Assembly (NCBI RefSeq): GCF_030815405.1
Contig: NZ_JAUSWX010000001.1
Span: 2,976,001-3,040,000 of the forward strand
Direction of reading: 5' to 3'
DNA from: Agromyces albus
GTDB taxonomy: Bacteria > Actinomycetota > Actinomycetes > Actinomycetales > Microbacteriaceae
DNA length: 64,000 bases
The position numbers were made by a program, and so were the translations under genes. The notes under the pieces were generated by a model. The model saw only the letters and a list, made by a program, of their open reading frames with translations. It had not been told where the DNA came from and searched no databases. The first letter of the stretch is position 1. Every line of letters begins with the position of its first letter. This document shows positions 32,448 through 42,226 of the stretch, in pieces.

Positions 32448-33386
32448 TTACCGGTCCACTGAGTGTCCGTCACGCTTCCCCGGATCGGCGGCGGCTCCCG
32501 TCGGGCGCAACGCTTGTGCATCCGATTCCGCGGCCTGTGATGCGGCCCAGGATGCGAGGAGTCGAAGTCCCTCTTCGGACGGCGACCCCGGCTCTGCGGT
32601 GTAGATGGTCAAGGTGAGGCCTGGTTCGGCGGCCATCTCGAGACCCTCGTAGGCCAAGCTCAGGTCGCCCACGATCGGGTGGTGGTAGTGCTTGACTCCC
32701 GTTCCGTGGTCGCGCACGTTGTGCGCGCTCCAGCGTCGGCGGAACTCCTCGCTGAGCGTGGAGAGCTCACCGACCAGGTCATGAAGTTCCTTGTCGTGCG
32801 GGTCGCGGCCGGCCTCGGTGCGGAGGATCGCCACGTTGATGTCGGCGATGGACTCCCAATTCCGGTAGAACTGCCGTGCACGGTCGTCGAGGAAGGCGAA
32901 GCGTGCGAGATTCACGGGACGTTGGGGGTCGATGAACGCCTCGGAGTAGAACGCCCGGCCGAGGGCGTTCATCGCGAGGAGGTCCATCCGGCCGTTGCGC
33001 ACGAAGGCGGGCCCGGCGACGACGGCGTCCAGCGCCCATTGCAGGCTGGGTCGGACGGTCCAGGATTTCCCGGTTCTGCGGCGCGGTCGTGTGATCGCCG
33101 CGGTGCCGTCGGCTGCCCGGGCGAGATCGAACAGGTGGGTTCGCTCTGCGTCATCCAGCCGGAGTGCGCGAGCGATTCCATCCAGCACACTCGGCGACGC
33201 ACCGGCGATGCTGCCGCGTTCCAGACGCGAGTAGTACTCGATGCTGACGCCGGCGAGTGTTGCGACCTCGGTGCGGCGCAGGCCCGGGACGCGGCGGTTG
33301 CCGCCGGCTGGCAGGCCGACGTCTTCCGGGGTCACCTTGGCCCGCCGCGAGACGAGGAATTCGCGGACCTCATTGCGATTGTCCAT
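32448..33386 (-). CDS. MmyB-type helix-turn-helix regulator, copy 2
   Basis: 312-residue paralogue of the regulator at 25204. HTH: NRRVPGLRRTEVATLAGVSIEYYSRLERG. MmyB-like domain: NGRMDLLAMNALGRAFYSEA, RFAFLDDRARQFYRNW and the YTAEPGSPSEEGLRLLASW end. The order of motifs and the tail match copy 1. TACTGT lies 6 bases before ATG 33386, so it is probably leaderless. It is divergent from the alcohol dehydrogenase gene, with an inverted repeat at 33416-33457 between them. Confidence 0.92.
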   Translation of the reverse strand: MDNRNEVREFLVSRRAKVTPEDVGLPAGGNRRVPGLRRTEVATLAGVSIEYYSRLERGSIAGASPSVLDGIARALRLDDAERTHLFDLARAADGTAAITRPRRRTGKSWTVRPSLQWALDAVVAGPAFVRNGRMDLLAMNALGRAFYSEAFIDPQRPVNLARFAFLDDRARQFYRNWESIADINVAILRTEAGRDPHDKELHDLVGELSTLSEEFRRRWSAHNVRDHGTGVKHYHHPIVGDLSLAYEGLEMAAEPGLTLTIYTAEPGSPSEEGLRLLASWAASQAAESDAQALRPTGAAADPGKRDGHSVDR

Positions 33387-33415
33387 GCAATGACAGTACG
33401 CCCGTGCCGCTCCGG

Positions 33416-33457
33416 GAGGGATGCCCTGCGAGTACGCCTCACAGCAGGGCCTCCCTC
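33416..33457. promoter_or_regulatory. Imperfect 14-base inverted repeat in the MmyB/ADH gap
   Basis: GAGGGATGCCCTGC (33416-33429) pairs with GCAGGGCCTCCCTC (33444-33457) at 13 of 14 positions. It lies in the 130-base divergent promoter region and could be a regulator site or a hairpin in the leader of the dehydrogenase mRNA. Confidence 0.45.
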
Positions 33458-33516
33458 GACAGTCTGGGATGCCGTTCTCTTGAGACTGACGCGAACGACA
33501 GCCAAGGAGAAGAATC

Positions 33517-34534
33517 ATGCGTGGTGTAGTACTTCACGGTCCCGGCGACATCCGTGTCGAAGATCGCGAGGCCCCGAGCATCCTGGCCCCGACCGACGCC
33601 ATCATCCGGCTGTCCGCTGCGTGCGTGTGCGGGTCGGACCTCTGGCCCTACCGCGGCATCGATGCGACCAACGGACCAACCCCGATCGGGCACGAGTACG
33701 CCGGCATCGTCGAGGAGGTCGGCAGCGAGGTGACGACGATCACGCCCGGTCAGTTCGTCGTCGGATCATTCTTCGCCTCGGACAACACCTGCGAGATCTG
33801 CCGATCCGGCTACCAGACCTCGTGCGTGCACCGCGAGGGGGTCCAAGGCGCCCAAGCCGAGCTGATGCGGGTCCCGCTGGCCGATGGAACCCTCGTCGCC
33901 ACCTCGGAACTGCCCGATCCCGACCTGGTTCCGAGCCTGCTCGCCGCTTCGGATGTGCTCGGCACCGGCTGGTTCGGAGCCGTGGCGGCGCAAGCGGGGG
34001 CCGGGCAAGATCGTCGCGGTGGTTGGCGACGGTGCCGTGGGTCTTCTTGGCGTCCTCGCCGCCAAGCAGCTCGGCGCCGAGCGGATCATCACGATGAGCC
34101 GTCACGAGCCCCGTCAGAAGCTGGCGTGGGAGTTCGGCGCGACCGACATCGTCACCGAGCGCGGAGACGAAGGCGTCGCGAAGATCAAGGAGCTCACCAA
34201 CGGTCTCGGTGCGCACTCGGTCATCGAGGCCGTCGGCACTCAGGAGTCGATGATGCAGGCGATCCGGTCCGCCCGGCCTGGCGGGCACGTCGGCTACGTC
34301 GGCGTCGCTCACGGCGTCGAGCTGCCCGGCGAGGAGCTCTTCTTCTCACACGTGAACCTGCATGGCGGACCCGCCCCCGTCCGGCAGTACCTGCCGGAGC
34401 TCATCGATCTGATCATCAACCGGAAGATCGAACCCGGCAAGGTCTTCGACCTCGAACTCCCGCTCGATCAAGCCGCAGAGGGCTACAAGGCCATGGACGA
34501 ACGACGCGCCATCAAGGCACTGCTTCGGCCGTGA
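33517..34534 (+). pseudogene. Zinc-dependent alcohol dehydrogenase with a +1 frameshift
   Basis: MDR-type dehydrogenase. The first half has the catalytic zinc Cys in CVCGSDLWPYRG, GHEYAGIVEEVGSEV, and the structural zinc site CEICRSGYQTSC. The frame breaks at a run of five G (33996-34000). Removing one G restores AGPGKIVAVVGDGAVGLLG, the NAD(P) motif, and the rest of the enzyme to RRAIKALLRP at 34534, in the +1-shifted frame. Either the gene is inactive or the base is a sequencing error in a homopolymer. AAGGAGAAG precedes ATG 33517. It faces MmyB copy 2. Confidence 0.85.
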
Positions 34535-34626
34535 CGCTCCGGGTCGCACCGGGCGCCGCACCCCCTCGGCGGCCGGTGCGACCCTTCGCAGGCTCAAGCA
34601 CCCCAGTCCAAGAGAAGGAAACAACG

Positions 34627-35181
34627 ATGCGACGAAAGCTCCTCATCGCAGGATCGCTGGCGGTCCTCCTTGCCCTCACCGGATGCACTGCACCCATCGA
34701 CAACCCAACGCGTTCAGCGACGCCCAGTACATCCCCGACGTCTCCCTCGACCCCGACCTCAACCCCCTCCCCAACCTCGACCATCCCAGGAGCCAGCGAA
34801 AACATGACTCAGCAGCCTCCAACAGACGGCACCACCATTACGATCACCATCGACCGAACAGTGCTCACCGGGAATCTGGCAGACAACGCAGCCTCACGGT
34901 CACTGATCGATCAGCTTCCCCTCACGCTCTCATTCACGGACTACGGCGGCCAGGAAAAGATCGCAGACCTCCCCACACCGCTCTCGCTCGACGGGGTGCC
35001 CGCCGGAGACGATGCTGACCCGCTCACCATCGGGTACTACGCCCCGAGGCAAGCCCTCGTCCTTTACTACGAACCTGTGGGCTATTTCAACGGCATCGTC
35101 AGGATCGGCACGCTTGACGACCTCACTCGGATCCGCGGCCTCAACTCCGACTTCACCGCCACCCTGAACCTTGCAGGCTGA
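34627..35181 (+). CDS. Cyclophilin-like-fold lipoprotein
   Basis: 184-residue lipoprotein. Lipobox LTGC (Cys near residue 20) follows a short signal peptide (MRRKLLIAGSLAVLLALTGC). A Thr/Ser/Pro linker (residues 24-55) leads to a cyclophilin-like domain with TITITIDRTVLTGNLADNAA, LPLTLSFTDYGGQEKIADLP and YYEPVGYFNGIVRIG. This family often sits near oxidoreductases and MFS exporters, as here. AAGGA lies eight bases before ATG 34627. It happens to be in frame with the broken first half of the dehydrogenase, which is coincidental. Confidence 0.85.
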   Translation: MRRKLLIAGSLAVLLALTGCTAPIDNPTRSATPSTSPTSPSTPTSTPSPTSTIPGASENMTQQPPTDGTTITITIDRTVLTGNLADNAASRSLIDQLPLTLSFTDYGGQEKIADLPTPLSLDGVPAGDDADPLTIGYYAPRQALVLYYEPVGYFNGIVRIGTLDDLTRIRGLNSDFTATLNLAG

Positions 35182-35266
35182 ACGTGCGGGGCGGGGTAGC
35201 GCTTCCGGCAGCGAACGAACGAGGGGGGTTCCGTATGACGTATCGCCCGCCAAGGAATGGAACGAA

Positions 35267-36463
35267 GTGAACGTGACAATCGCGCCCGATCAGACGGCCA
35301 CACCCGTCCGAGCCGAACGCCTGCCCTGGGCGGCCCTGTCGGTGATGGCCCTTCTCGGGTTCGTCCTCATCTCCACCGAGACCATGCCTGCTGGGCTGCT
35401 GCCCCAGATGGCGGCGAGCATGGACACGTCCGAAGGAACCGTAGGACAGTTCGTCAGCGCGTATGCCCTCGGGACAGTCGTGGCGACGATCCCGGCCATC
35501 ACCCTCACCCGTGGCATGCGTCGAAAGCGCCTGCTCCTGATCGGCATCGCCGGGTTCCTCGTCGTGAACACCGTCACGGCGCTCGCCACCGATGTCGCGC
35601 TCTCCCTCGCGGCGCGATTCGTCGCCGGCGCGTTCTCCGGGATGCTCTGGGGAATGCTCGCCGGGTACGCGCTTCGCATCACCGCGCCAGGACACCGCGG
35701 CCGCGCGCTCGCAATCGTCTCCGCGGGAGCCCCGATCGGCATCGCCCTCGGAACGCCGATCGGATCCTGGGTCGGAACCAACCTCGACTGGCGATGGTCG
35801 TTCGGAGGACTCTCGATCCTCACGCTCATCCTCATCGCGCTGGCCGTCGCGTTCATCCCCGGGGCATCCGGTCAGGCCGCAACGTCCCGCCTCCCGCTCC
35901 GTCGGGTCTTCGGCATCCCCGGCATCGCCGCCATCCTCGCCGTGGTCTTCGTCTGGATGCTCGCCCACAGCACCACCTACATCTACATCGCTCCCTACCT
36001 TCGAACTGCCAGCGCAGGGCCCACCGTCGAACTCGCGCTCGTCGTGTTCGGGATGGCGTCAGTGATCGGCATCGCGGTCACCGGTGCGATCATCGACCGC
36101 CATCGACGACTTCTCCTCTTCACGAGCATCGCCCTCTTCGCCGCCGCGGGAGTGGTCCTGTTCCTCGGTCATCAGTCGATCGTCGCCGTGCTCGTGGCGA
36201 TCACCCTGTGGGGCATCACCTTCGGGGGCGCACCCGCTCAGATGCAGGCCGCGATGAGCGACTTGAGCGGCGAGAACGCTGACGTCGCGAACGCCTTCCT
36301 GCCGGTCTCGTTCAACCTCGCGATCTTCGCGGCCGGCGTGCTCGGCGCTGCCCTCGTCGACAATTTCGACGGCCTGATGCTCCCGATGGTCATGAGCGGG
36401 CTCGCAATCCTGCTCCTCGGCATCGCGTACAGGGGGCGCCACTCAGCCTTCCCAGCCAGATGA
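35267..36463 (+). CDS. MFS transporter (drug/sugar efflux type)
   Basis: 398-residue 12-helix major facilitator protein of the AraJ/YdhP-like DHA1 group. The first helix carries ISTETMPAGLLPQMAASM, followed by VGQFVSAYALGTVVATIPA, and the loop TRGMRRKRLLLIG. GAFSGMLWGMLAGYALRI is helix 4-5. Such exporters remove sugars, arabinose analogues or drugs. The frame is open from 35171; GTG 35267 was chosen because AAGGA lies ten bases upstream. It follows the lipoprotein gene closely. Confidence 0.85.
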   Translation: MNVTIAPDQTATPVRAERLPWAALSVMALLGFVLISTETMPAGLLPQMAASMDTSEGTVGQFVSAYALGTVVATIPAITLTRGMRRKRLLLIGIAGFLVVNTVTALATDVALSLAARFVAGAFSGMLWGMLAGYALRITAPGHRGRALAIVSAGAPIGIALGTPIGSWVGTNLDWRWSFGGLSILTLILIALAVAFIPGASGQAATSRLPLRRVFGIPGIAAILAVVFVWMLAHSTTYIYIAPYLRTASAGPTVELALVVFGMASVIGIAVTGAIIDRHRRLLLFTSIALFAAAGVVLFLGHQSIVAVLVAITLWGITFGGAPAQMQAAMSDLSGENADVANAFLPVSFNLAIFAAGVLGAALVDNFDGLMLPMVMSGLAILLLGIAYRGRHSAFPAR

Positions 36464-36518
36464 CGCAGCGAATAGGAGCTCGAACGGCGCGCTTCACACC
36501 CATCGTGCCCGCGGTTCG

Positions 36519-38168
36519 CTACGCCCGCGCGAGCAGCGCCGCCGTGTCGACGCCAGGAGGGAGCGCGCCGTAGAGCATGCCGCCGGCGCCCTCGAGGCGT
36601 GTGCGCACGAAGGCGTCCGCCACTTCGCTCGGAGCGTGCTGGAGCAGCAATGCTCCCTGCAGTACCAGGGCGAGCCGCTCGGTGAGCTCCCTCGCCCGGG
36701 CCGCCGAGCCCGCGACATCCGCCGAGATCTCCCGAACCACGGACTGCGCCTCGGCGAGCTCGAGGTCGAAGCCGGCATGCTCCCCCGCGGCGGCCCCGAC
36801 CTCGTCGAAGAAGGCCTCGAACGCCTCGGGCTCGCGGGCGAGCACCCGCAGCACGTCGAGGGCGATGACGTTGCCCGATCCCTCCCAGATCGCGAGCAGG
36901 GGTTGCTCGCGATAGCGCCGCGCGAGCGGGAACGCCTCGGTGTAGCCGTTGCCGCCGAGGCACTCGAGCGCCTCGTAGGCGTGGCCCGGCCCCCGTTTGC
37001 AGACCCAGTACTTCGACACGGCGGTCGCGAGGCGCCGGAAGGCCTGCTCGGCGGCATCCGCATCGTCGTCGTACGCGCGGGCGAGGCGCATCGACGTGAG
37101 CGTCGCCGCCTCGGATTCGAGTGCGAGCTCGGCCACGACGGCCGCCATCGCGGGCTGGTCGACGAGGAGCGATCCGAACGCGTTGCGATGCCGCACATGC
37201 CACGCGGCCTCGGCGACCGACTGCCGCATGCCGGCCGCCGTGCCGATGACACAATCGAGGCGCGTGCGCGTCACCATCTGCACGATCGTGGCGACGCCGC
37301 GGCCCTCCTCGCCGACGAGCCAAGCGCTGGTTCCGGCGAGTTCGATCTCGCTCGAGGCGTTCGACCGGTTGCCGAGCTTGTCCTTGAGGCGCTCGATGCG
37401 GAACACGTTCCGCGTCCCGTCGGGCAGCAAACGGGGCACGAATAAGCAGCTGAGCCCGCCCGGCGCTTGCGCGAGCACGAGGAACGCGTCGCTCATCGGC
37501 GCGCTGCAGAACCACTTGTGCCCCGTGAGGGCGAACTCGCGGCCCCACCCGTCGTCGGCGCCGGTCGGCTCGGCTCGCGTGGTGTTCGCGCGCACGTCGG
37601 AGCCGCCCTGCTTCTCGGTCATCGCCATGCCGACGAGCGCCGACGCCTTCGCACCACCCCCACCCAGCCCCGCTTCATACTCCCGACTCAGCAGCCGCGG
37701 CATCCATTCATCCCGAAGGCCGGATGCCGCGAGCGCGAGCGTCGGCACCGCCGCGTGGGTCATCGAAACGGGGCACGCGTGCCCGGGCTCCAGTTGCGCG
37801 AAGAGGTAGAACGTCGCGGCGCGATCGACGTTCGCGCCCGCACCGGGATCGGCCCACGCCGACGTGTGCGCGCCCGCGCCCACGGCCGCGTCGAGGATGC
37901 GGTGGTACGCGTCGTCGTACTCGACCTCGTCGACGCGGCGCCCCCATCGGTCGTGCGTGTGCAGGATCGGCGGGTGCGTGTTCGCCCGCTCGGCGTCGTG
38001 CTGGAAGGCGGCGGTGCCGACGAGCTGCCCGGTCTCACGAAGGGCAGCGGCGGCCGCGGGCCTCCCCCATCGTTCGACCGCCTCGACGAGCGGCGCGTTC
38101 GACGTGAATTCGTCGACGTCCTCGCGCGGCGGCACCTGGTTCTCGACCTCGTGCGTGTTGATCATCAT
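36519..38168 (-). CDS. AidB-like acyl-CoA dehydrogenase
   Basis: 549-residue FAD-dependent protein of the AidB/isovaleryl-CoA-dehydrogenase-like family. It has the N-terminal helical extension (RWGRPAAAAALRETGQL), MAMTEKQGGSDVRANTTRAE, the FAD site around LTGHKWFCSAPMSDAFLVLA, AYEALECLGGNGYTEAFPLA and IWEGSGNVIALDVLRVLARE. The C-terminal 80 residues are a helical domain that in E. coli AidB binds DNA. GGAGG lies three bases from ATG 38168 and six from the second ATG (38165), which is therefore the better start. It stands alone. Confidence 0.88.
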   Translation of the reverse strand: MMINTHEVENQVPPREDVDEFTSNAPLVEAVERWGRPAAAAALRETGQLVGTAAFQHDAERANTHPPILHTHDRWGRRVDEVEYDDAYHRILDAAVGAGAHTSAWADPGAGANVDRAATFYLFAQLEPGHACPVSMTHAAVPTLALAASGLRDEWMPRLLSREYEAGLGGGGAKASALVGMAMTEKQGGSDVRANTTRAEPTGADDGWGREFALTGHKWFCSAPMSDAFLVLAQAPGGLSCLFVPRLLPDGTRNVFRIERLKDKLGNRSNASSEIELAGTSAWLVGEEGRGVATIVQMVTRTRLDCVIGTAAGMRQSVAEAAWHVRHRNAFGSLLVDQPAMAAVVAELALESEAATLTSMRLARAYDDDADAAEQAFRRLATAVSKYWVCKRGPGHAYEALECLGGNGYTEAFPLARRYREQPLLAIWEGSGNVIALDVLRVLAREPEAFEAFFDEVGAAAGEHAGFDLELAEAQSVVREISADVAGSAARARELTERLALVLQGALLLQHAPSEVADAFVRTRLEGAGGMLYGALPPGVDTAALLARA

Positions 38169-38266
38169 CGACCTCCGGGGCCATTCTCGTCGTTCGAGTC
38201 ATCCGCCGACACGATGAGATGACTCCGTCGCTTGCGGCATCGGCCGCCGCAGCGTTGACTGTGGCG

Positions 38267-38923
38267 ATGCGAGTCGTCATAGCTGGGGGCCACGGGAAGA
38301 TCGCGCTCATCCTCGAGCGCCTGCTCGCCGACGGCGGGCATGAACCATTGGCGATCATCCGCGATCCCGATCACCGCGCCGACGTCGAGGCGGCCGGCGC
38401 GACCGCCGTGGTGCTCGACCTCGAGCACACCTCGGTCCGCGAGCTCGCCGAGGTGCTCGCGGGCGCCGACGCGGCCGTGTTCGCCGCGGGCGCCGGCCCC
38501 GGCAGCTCGGCCGAGCGCAAGTTCACCGTCGACCGCGATGCCGCGATCCTGCTCGCCGACGCCGCCGACGCTGCCGGCGTGCGCCGACTCGTCATCGTGT
38601 CGGCGATCAACGTCGACCGCTTCGACGCGGCATCCGACGACATCTTCCAGATCTACCTGAAGGCCAAGAGCCAAGCGGATGCCGCGGTGCGCAACGGTGA
38701 CCGCGACCTCGACTGGACGATCGTGCGCCCCGGCTCCCTCACGAACGACCCGCCGACCGGGCTCGTGCGCGTCGGCACGCCCGTCGGGCGCGGACGGATC
38801 CCCCGAGCGGATGTCGCGGCCGTGATCGCCGCGGTGCTCGAGAACGGCCTCGCGGTGCGCGTGCAGTTCGAGCTCGTGAGCGGCGACGAGCCGATCGTCG
38901 AGGCGCTCACCGCACTCGGCTGA
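38267..38923 (+). CDS. NAD(P)-binding SDR-like protein (YwnB/NmrA type)
   Basis: 218-residue atypical SDR. The N-terminal Rossmann motif is IAGGHGKIAL (residues 5-14), and RRLVIVSAINVDRF and LDWTIVRPGSLTNDPPTG are typical of the YtfG/NmrA-like group. It has no classical YxxxK. ATG 38267 was chosen at the Rossmann strand; the frame is open from 38219. Function is not known. Confidence 0.82.
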   Translation: MRVVIAGGHGKIALILERLLADGGHEPLAIIRDPDHRADVEAAGATAVVLDLEHTSVRELAEVLAGADAAVFAAGAGPGSSAERKFTVDRDAAILLADAADAAGVRRLVIVSAINVDRFDAASDDIFQIYLKAKSQADAAVRNGDRDLDWTIVRPGSLTNDPPTGLVRVGTPVGRGRIPRADVAAVIAAVLENGLAVRVQFELVSGDEPIVEALTALG

Positions 38924-38933
38924 GCGCGCCGCC

Positions 38934-41900
38934 TCACGGCCCGAGCAGCCCGCGGACGTCGTCGGCCGTGAGCGCCTCACTGAAGAGCGCGTCGTCGTCG
39001 ACGATCGACGCGACGAGCTCGCCCTTGCGCGCCTTCAGCTCCATGACCTTCTCCTCGATCGTGTCGGCGGCGACGATGCGGTAGACCATCACGGTCTTCG
39101 CCTGCCCGATGCGATGCGCGCGGTCAACGGCCTGCGCCTCGCTCGCGGGGTTCCACCACGGGTCGAGCAGAAAGACGTAGTCGGCCTCGGTGAGGTTCAG
39201 TCCGAACCCGCCGGCCTTCAGGCTGATGAGGAAGACGGATGCCTCGCCGCTGCGGAACCGCTCGATGACCTCGTCGCGCTTCGTGGTCGAACCGTCGAGG
39301 TAGGCGTAGCTGACGCCGGCCGCGTCGAGGCGGGCGGCTGCGCGGCCGAGGAATGACGTGAACTGGCTGAACACGAGCGCGCGATGCCCCTCGGCGAGCA
39401 CGTCGTCGAGCTGTTCGAAGAGCGCGTCGAGTTTGGCGGACGGCATGCTCGCGTAGCGTTCGGGGTCGATGAGCGACGCGTCGAGGCTCAGCATGCGCAA
39501 GAGCGTGAGCGAGCGGAACACGATGAACCGATTGCGGTCGAGGTCGTCGATGAGACCGAAGAGCTTGCGCCGTTCGCGCTGCAGGAAGGTGTCGTAGAGG
39601 CGGCGGTGCCGGGCGCCGAGCTCGACGTGCAGCACCTGCTCCTGCTTCGGCGGCAGCTCGGGGGCGACGAGCTCTTTCGTGCGGCGCAGCATGAGGGGTC
39701 GGATGCGTCGGCGCAGCGTCGCGAGCCGATCGGCGTTGCGGTCCTGCTCGATGGGCCGGCGGTAGCGCTCGGTGAACGCCCGCCCCGACGGGAATAGGCC
39801 CGGCGCGACGATGTTGAACAGCGCCCACAGCTCGCCGAGGTTGTTCTCCATCGGCGTGCCGGTGACCGCGAGACGGAACGGCGCACGGATGCCGAGGGCC
39901 GCCTCGTGCACCTTCGTCGCCGGATTCTTCACGAACTGGGCTTCGTCGAGCACGAGCGCGCCCCACTCGAGGGCGGCGAACGCGGCGGCCTCGAGGCGCA
40001 GGACGGCGTAGGTGGTGACGACGAGGTCGGCGTTTGCGGCGGCATCCGCGATGCTCGTCGTGCCCTTCGCCTCGGTGGTGGTGACGGTCGCGACGCGGAG
40101 GCCCGGGGTGAAGCGTGCGGCCTCGCTCGCCCAGTTCGAGGCGACGGAGGTGGGGGCGACGACGAGGAACGGGCGGCGCGCGGCATCCGCTGCGCTCGCC
40201 TCCTCGACGGCGTGCGCGATGAGCGCGAGCGTCTGGGCGGTCTTGCCGAGTCCCATGTCGTCGGCGAGGATGCCGCCGAGCCGGTGCCGGTAGAGGAACG
40301 CGAGCCAGCGGAACCCATCGAGCTGGTACGGCCGCAACGGCAGCGCGAGCCCGGCGGGCGGCGGCAGTTGCTCGACGGTGCCGCCGTTCAGCCCGGCGAC
40401 GGTCTCACGCCAGGCGAGCGCGGGCTCGCTCACGTCGGCGAGGTCCTCGAACTCCGACCAGAGGCTCGCCCGGCTGCGGTCGATCTGCAGGCCCGCCTCC
40501 CACTCGGCGAGCGTGCCGGCTTCTTCGATGAGCTCGCGCAGCGGCTCGAACACCGGCTGGTTGAGTGAGAGGTAGGTGCGGTCGACGAGCAGCAGCTTCT
40601 TCGCGCCCTTCGAGAGCGCCTTGAACAGCGGACCGAACGGCACCTTCCTGCCGTCGACCGTGACGATCACGCCGAGGTCGAACCAGTCGGTGCGCAGCGA
40701 CTCGACCGTGGTCACGGTGAGCTTCGGCGACGCGGTCGCCTCGCGATAGTCGGGTCGCTCGCCCAAGACGTCGACGCGCACGCGATCGACGCCCTCGAGC
40801 AGCGGCAGCACCTCGGCCGTGAACTCGGCCGCGTCGATGCCCCGCAGCACCACGGGCGCCGCGGGCTCGCCGAGCAGTTCGGCGACCTCGTCGGCGACGG
40901 CGCGGTCGGCCATGGGGTCGATGAAGTCGTCGTCGGATGCCGCGAGCGCGCTCTGCCGTCCGTCACCGTGCTCCCAGTGCCAATCGAGCCTGAGCACGTC
41001 GCCCGGCTCGAAGCCTGCCGTGAGCACGAGAGTCGCCGGGGGCGGCTCCGGCGGGTGGAAGCTGCCGTCGCGGCTCGTGACGGGCAGCGCCCGGGCGAGC
41101 GTCGGGTAGTGGGCGCGCAGGAACTCGGGGAGCTCGGCGGCCGGCACGCGCACGGTGCGCGCGTGCTCGACCGCGGTGCGCTGCGCTGCGCCGAGCGGGC
41201 TGAGCTGACGGCCGCGTGCCGCGGCGATGGGGGCGAGCTCGATCGTGCCGCTCGCGAAGTCGAAGCGGTAGAGGCCGTGGCCCGCGACGAGTCGGGCGTT
41301 GGTCGCGTGGGTGGGCGCACCGTCGACGGTGACGGTGGGCGTGAGCGTGAGGTCGCCGATCGCGGCATCCGCTCGCTCCACCCTTGCGTCGAGCGCGATC
41401 GACGCGAGCTCGCCCACGACGACGACGGGAGTCGCCTCGGAGCCGACGAGCGCGATGCCGAGCCGGCCGGCCTCGGCGAGCAGGGCCCAGAGCAGGGGAC
41501 TCTCGAACTCGTCGAGCGTGATCCACTCTGAGCCGTACATGTTGTACACGCCCGGCGTGCCGCCCTTGAGCAACGCGAACTGGCCGAACCAGCGCGATTG
41601 GGCCGGGTCGAACCCGCCCGCGCTCGCCTGGTAGCCGACGTTCTGCCACGTGATGCCCGACTTGATCCAGCCGCGAGTGCCCGACGTGACCGGACGCACC
41701 GCCAACCGGTCGACGGATGCCACATCGCGAGCGGGTTCGTCGCGCGGGCCCTGCCAGCTGCCGGGCCGGCGCACGATGCGGTGACGCAACTCGAACTGCA
41801 GTGCGAGCGGGCGACGCGGAGCAGCAGATGCCGCGGAATCGTCGTGCCTGCCCTCGGCGGAATCCGCCGCCTCACGCGGCGACAACGCCGCCACGGCGTC

Positions 41901-41963
41901 GCGCCATCCGCCGCTCGACCGGTCGACCTCGGCTGCCGCTGGGAGCTGTCGGTCGGCGGTCAC
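38934..41963 (-). CDS. Snf2-family DEAD/DEAH-like ATPase
   Basis: 1009-residue SWI2/SNF2-type ATPase. Motif I is LADDMGLGKTAQTLAL, motif II DEAQF, motif III LAVTGTPMENNLGELWALFN, motif V LISLKAGGFGLNLTEADYV and motif VI AVDRAHRIGQAKTV. The N-terminal 450 residues are a family-specific region; a SWIM-type zinc finger often found there is not visible because the expected Cys/His set is absent. The enzyme translocates on double-stranded DNA; the cellular role is unknown. GTG 41963 is the first start in the open frame, with GGGGAG touching it, so the exact start is uncertain. Confidence 0.9.
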   Translation of the reverse strand: MTADRQLPAAAEVDRSSGGWRDAVAALSPREAADSAEGRHDDSAASAAPRRPLALQFELRHRIVRRPGSWQGPRDEPARDVASVDRLAVRPVTSGTRGWIKSGITWQNVGYQASAGGFDPAQSRWFGQFALLKGGTPGVYNMYGSEWITLDEFESPLLWALLAEAGRLGIALVGSEATPVVVVGELASIALDARVERADAAIGDLTLTPTVTVDGAPTHATNARLVAGHGLYRFDFASGTIELAPIAAARGRQLSPLGAAQRTAVEHARTVRVPAAELPEFLRAHYPTLARALPVTSRDGSFHPPEPPPATLVLTAGFEPGDVLRLDWHWEHGDGRQSALAASDDDFIDPMADRAVADEVAELLGEPAAPVVLRGIDAAEFTAEVLPLLEGVDRVRVDVLGERPDYREATASPKLTVTTVESLRTDWFDLGVIVTVDGRKVPFGPLFKALSKGAKKLLLVDRTYLSLNQPVFEPLRELIEEAGTLAEWEAGLQIDRSRASLWSEFEDLADVSEPALAWRETVAGLNGGTVEQLPPPAGLALPLRPYQLDGFRWLAFLYRHRLGGILADDMGLGKTAQTLALIAHAVEEASAADAARRPFLVVAPTSVASNWASEAARFTPGLRVATVTTTEAKGTTSIADAAANADLVVTTYAVLRLEAAAFAALEWGALVLDEAQFVKNPATKVHEAALGIRAPFRLAVTGTPMENNLGELWALFNIVAPGLFPSGRAFTERYRRPIEQDRNADRLATLRRRIRPLMLRRTKELVAPELPPKQEQVLHVELGARHRRLYDTFLQRERRKLFGLIDDLDRNRFIVFRSLTLLRMLSLDASLIDPERYASMPSAKLDALFEQLDDVLAEGHRALVFSQFTSFLGRAAARLDAAGVSYAYLDGSTTKRDEVIERFRSGEASVFLISLKAGGFGLNLTEADYVFLLDPWWNPASEAQAVDRAHRIGQAKTVMVYRIVAADTIEEKVMELKARKGELVASIVDDDALFSEALTADDVRGLLGP

Positions 41964-42226
41964 CTCCCCATGCTCGCACGCGCCACCGACGCTGCTTCAC
42001 GGGGCATCCGCCGGAAGAATCGAACGTTTCACGCTCTGAGCGAAATCGCGCCCGATCAGGCGATCGGACGGTCGGATCAACTTGACGACCCCTGGTGCTC
42101 GTGGGAGGCTCAATCGGCTGCGACGCATGGGGGTGCGTCGCCGCTCACCGGCGTGGACGCCGCACGCATTCGAGTGTCGGCCACGCCATCCGTGGACCTC
42201 GCACCACCCCCAGTTCCGGAGAACTG

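Noticed and set aside
33517..35181. A single 554-codon frame that would fuse half an alcohol dehydrogenase to the cyclophilin-like lipoprotein
   Set aside because: The middle is meaningless Arg-rich sequence, the true second half of the dehydrogenase is in another frame, and the lipoprotein has its own Shine-Dalgarno, start and signal peptide.
36519..41963. A stress or DNA-alkylation operon of AidB-like protein and Snf2 ATPase
   Set aside because: The two genes are separated by a plus-strand gene and are not co-transcribed; nothing else links them.
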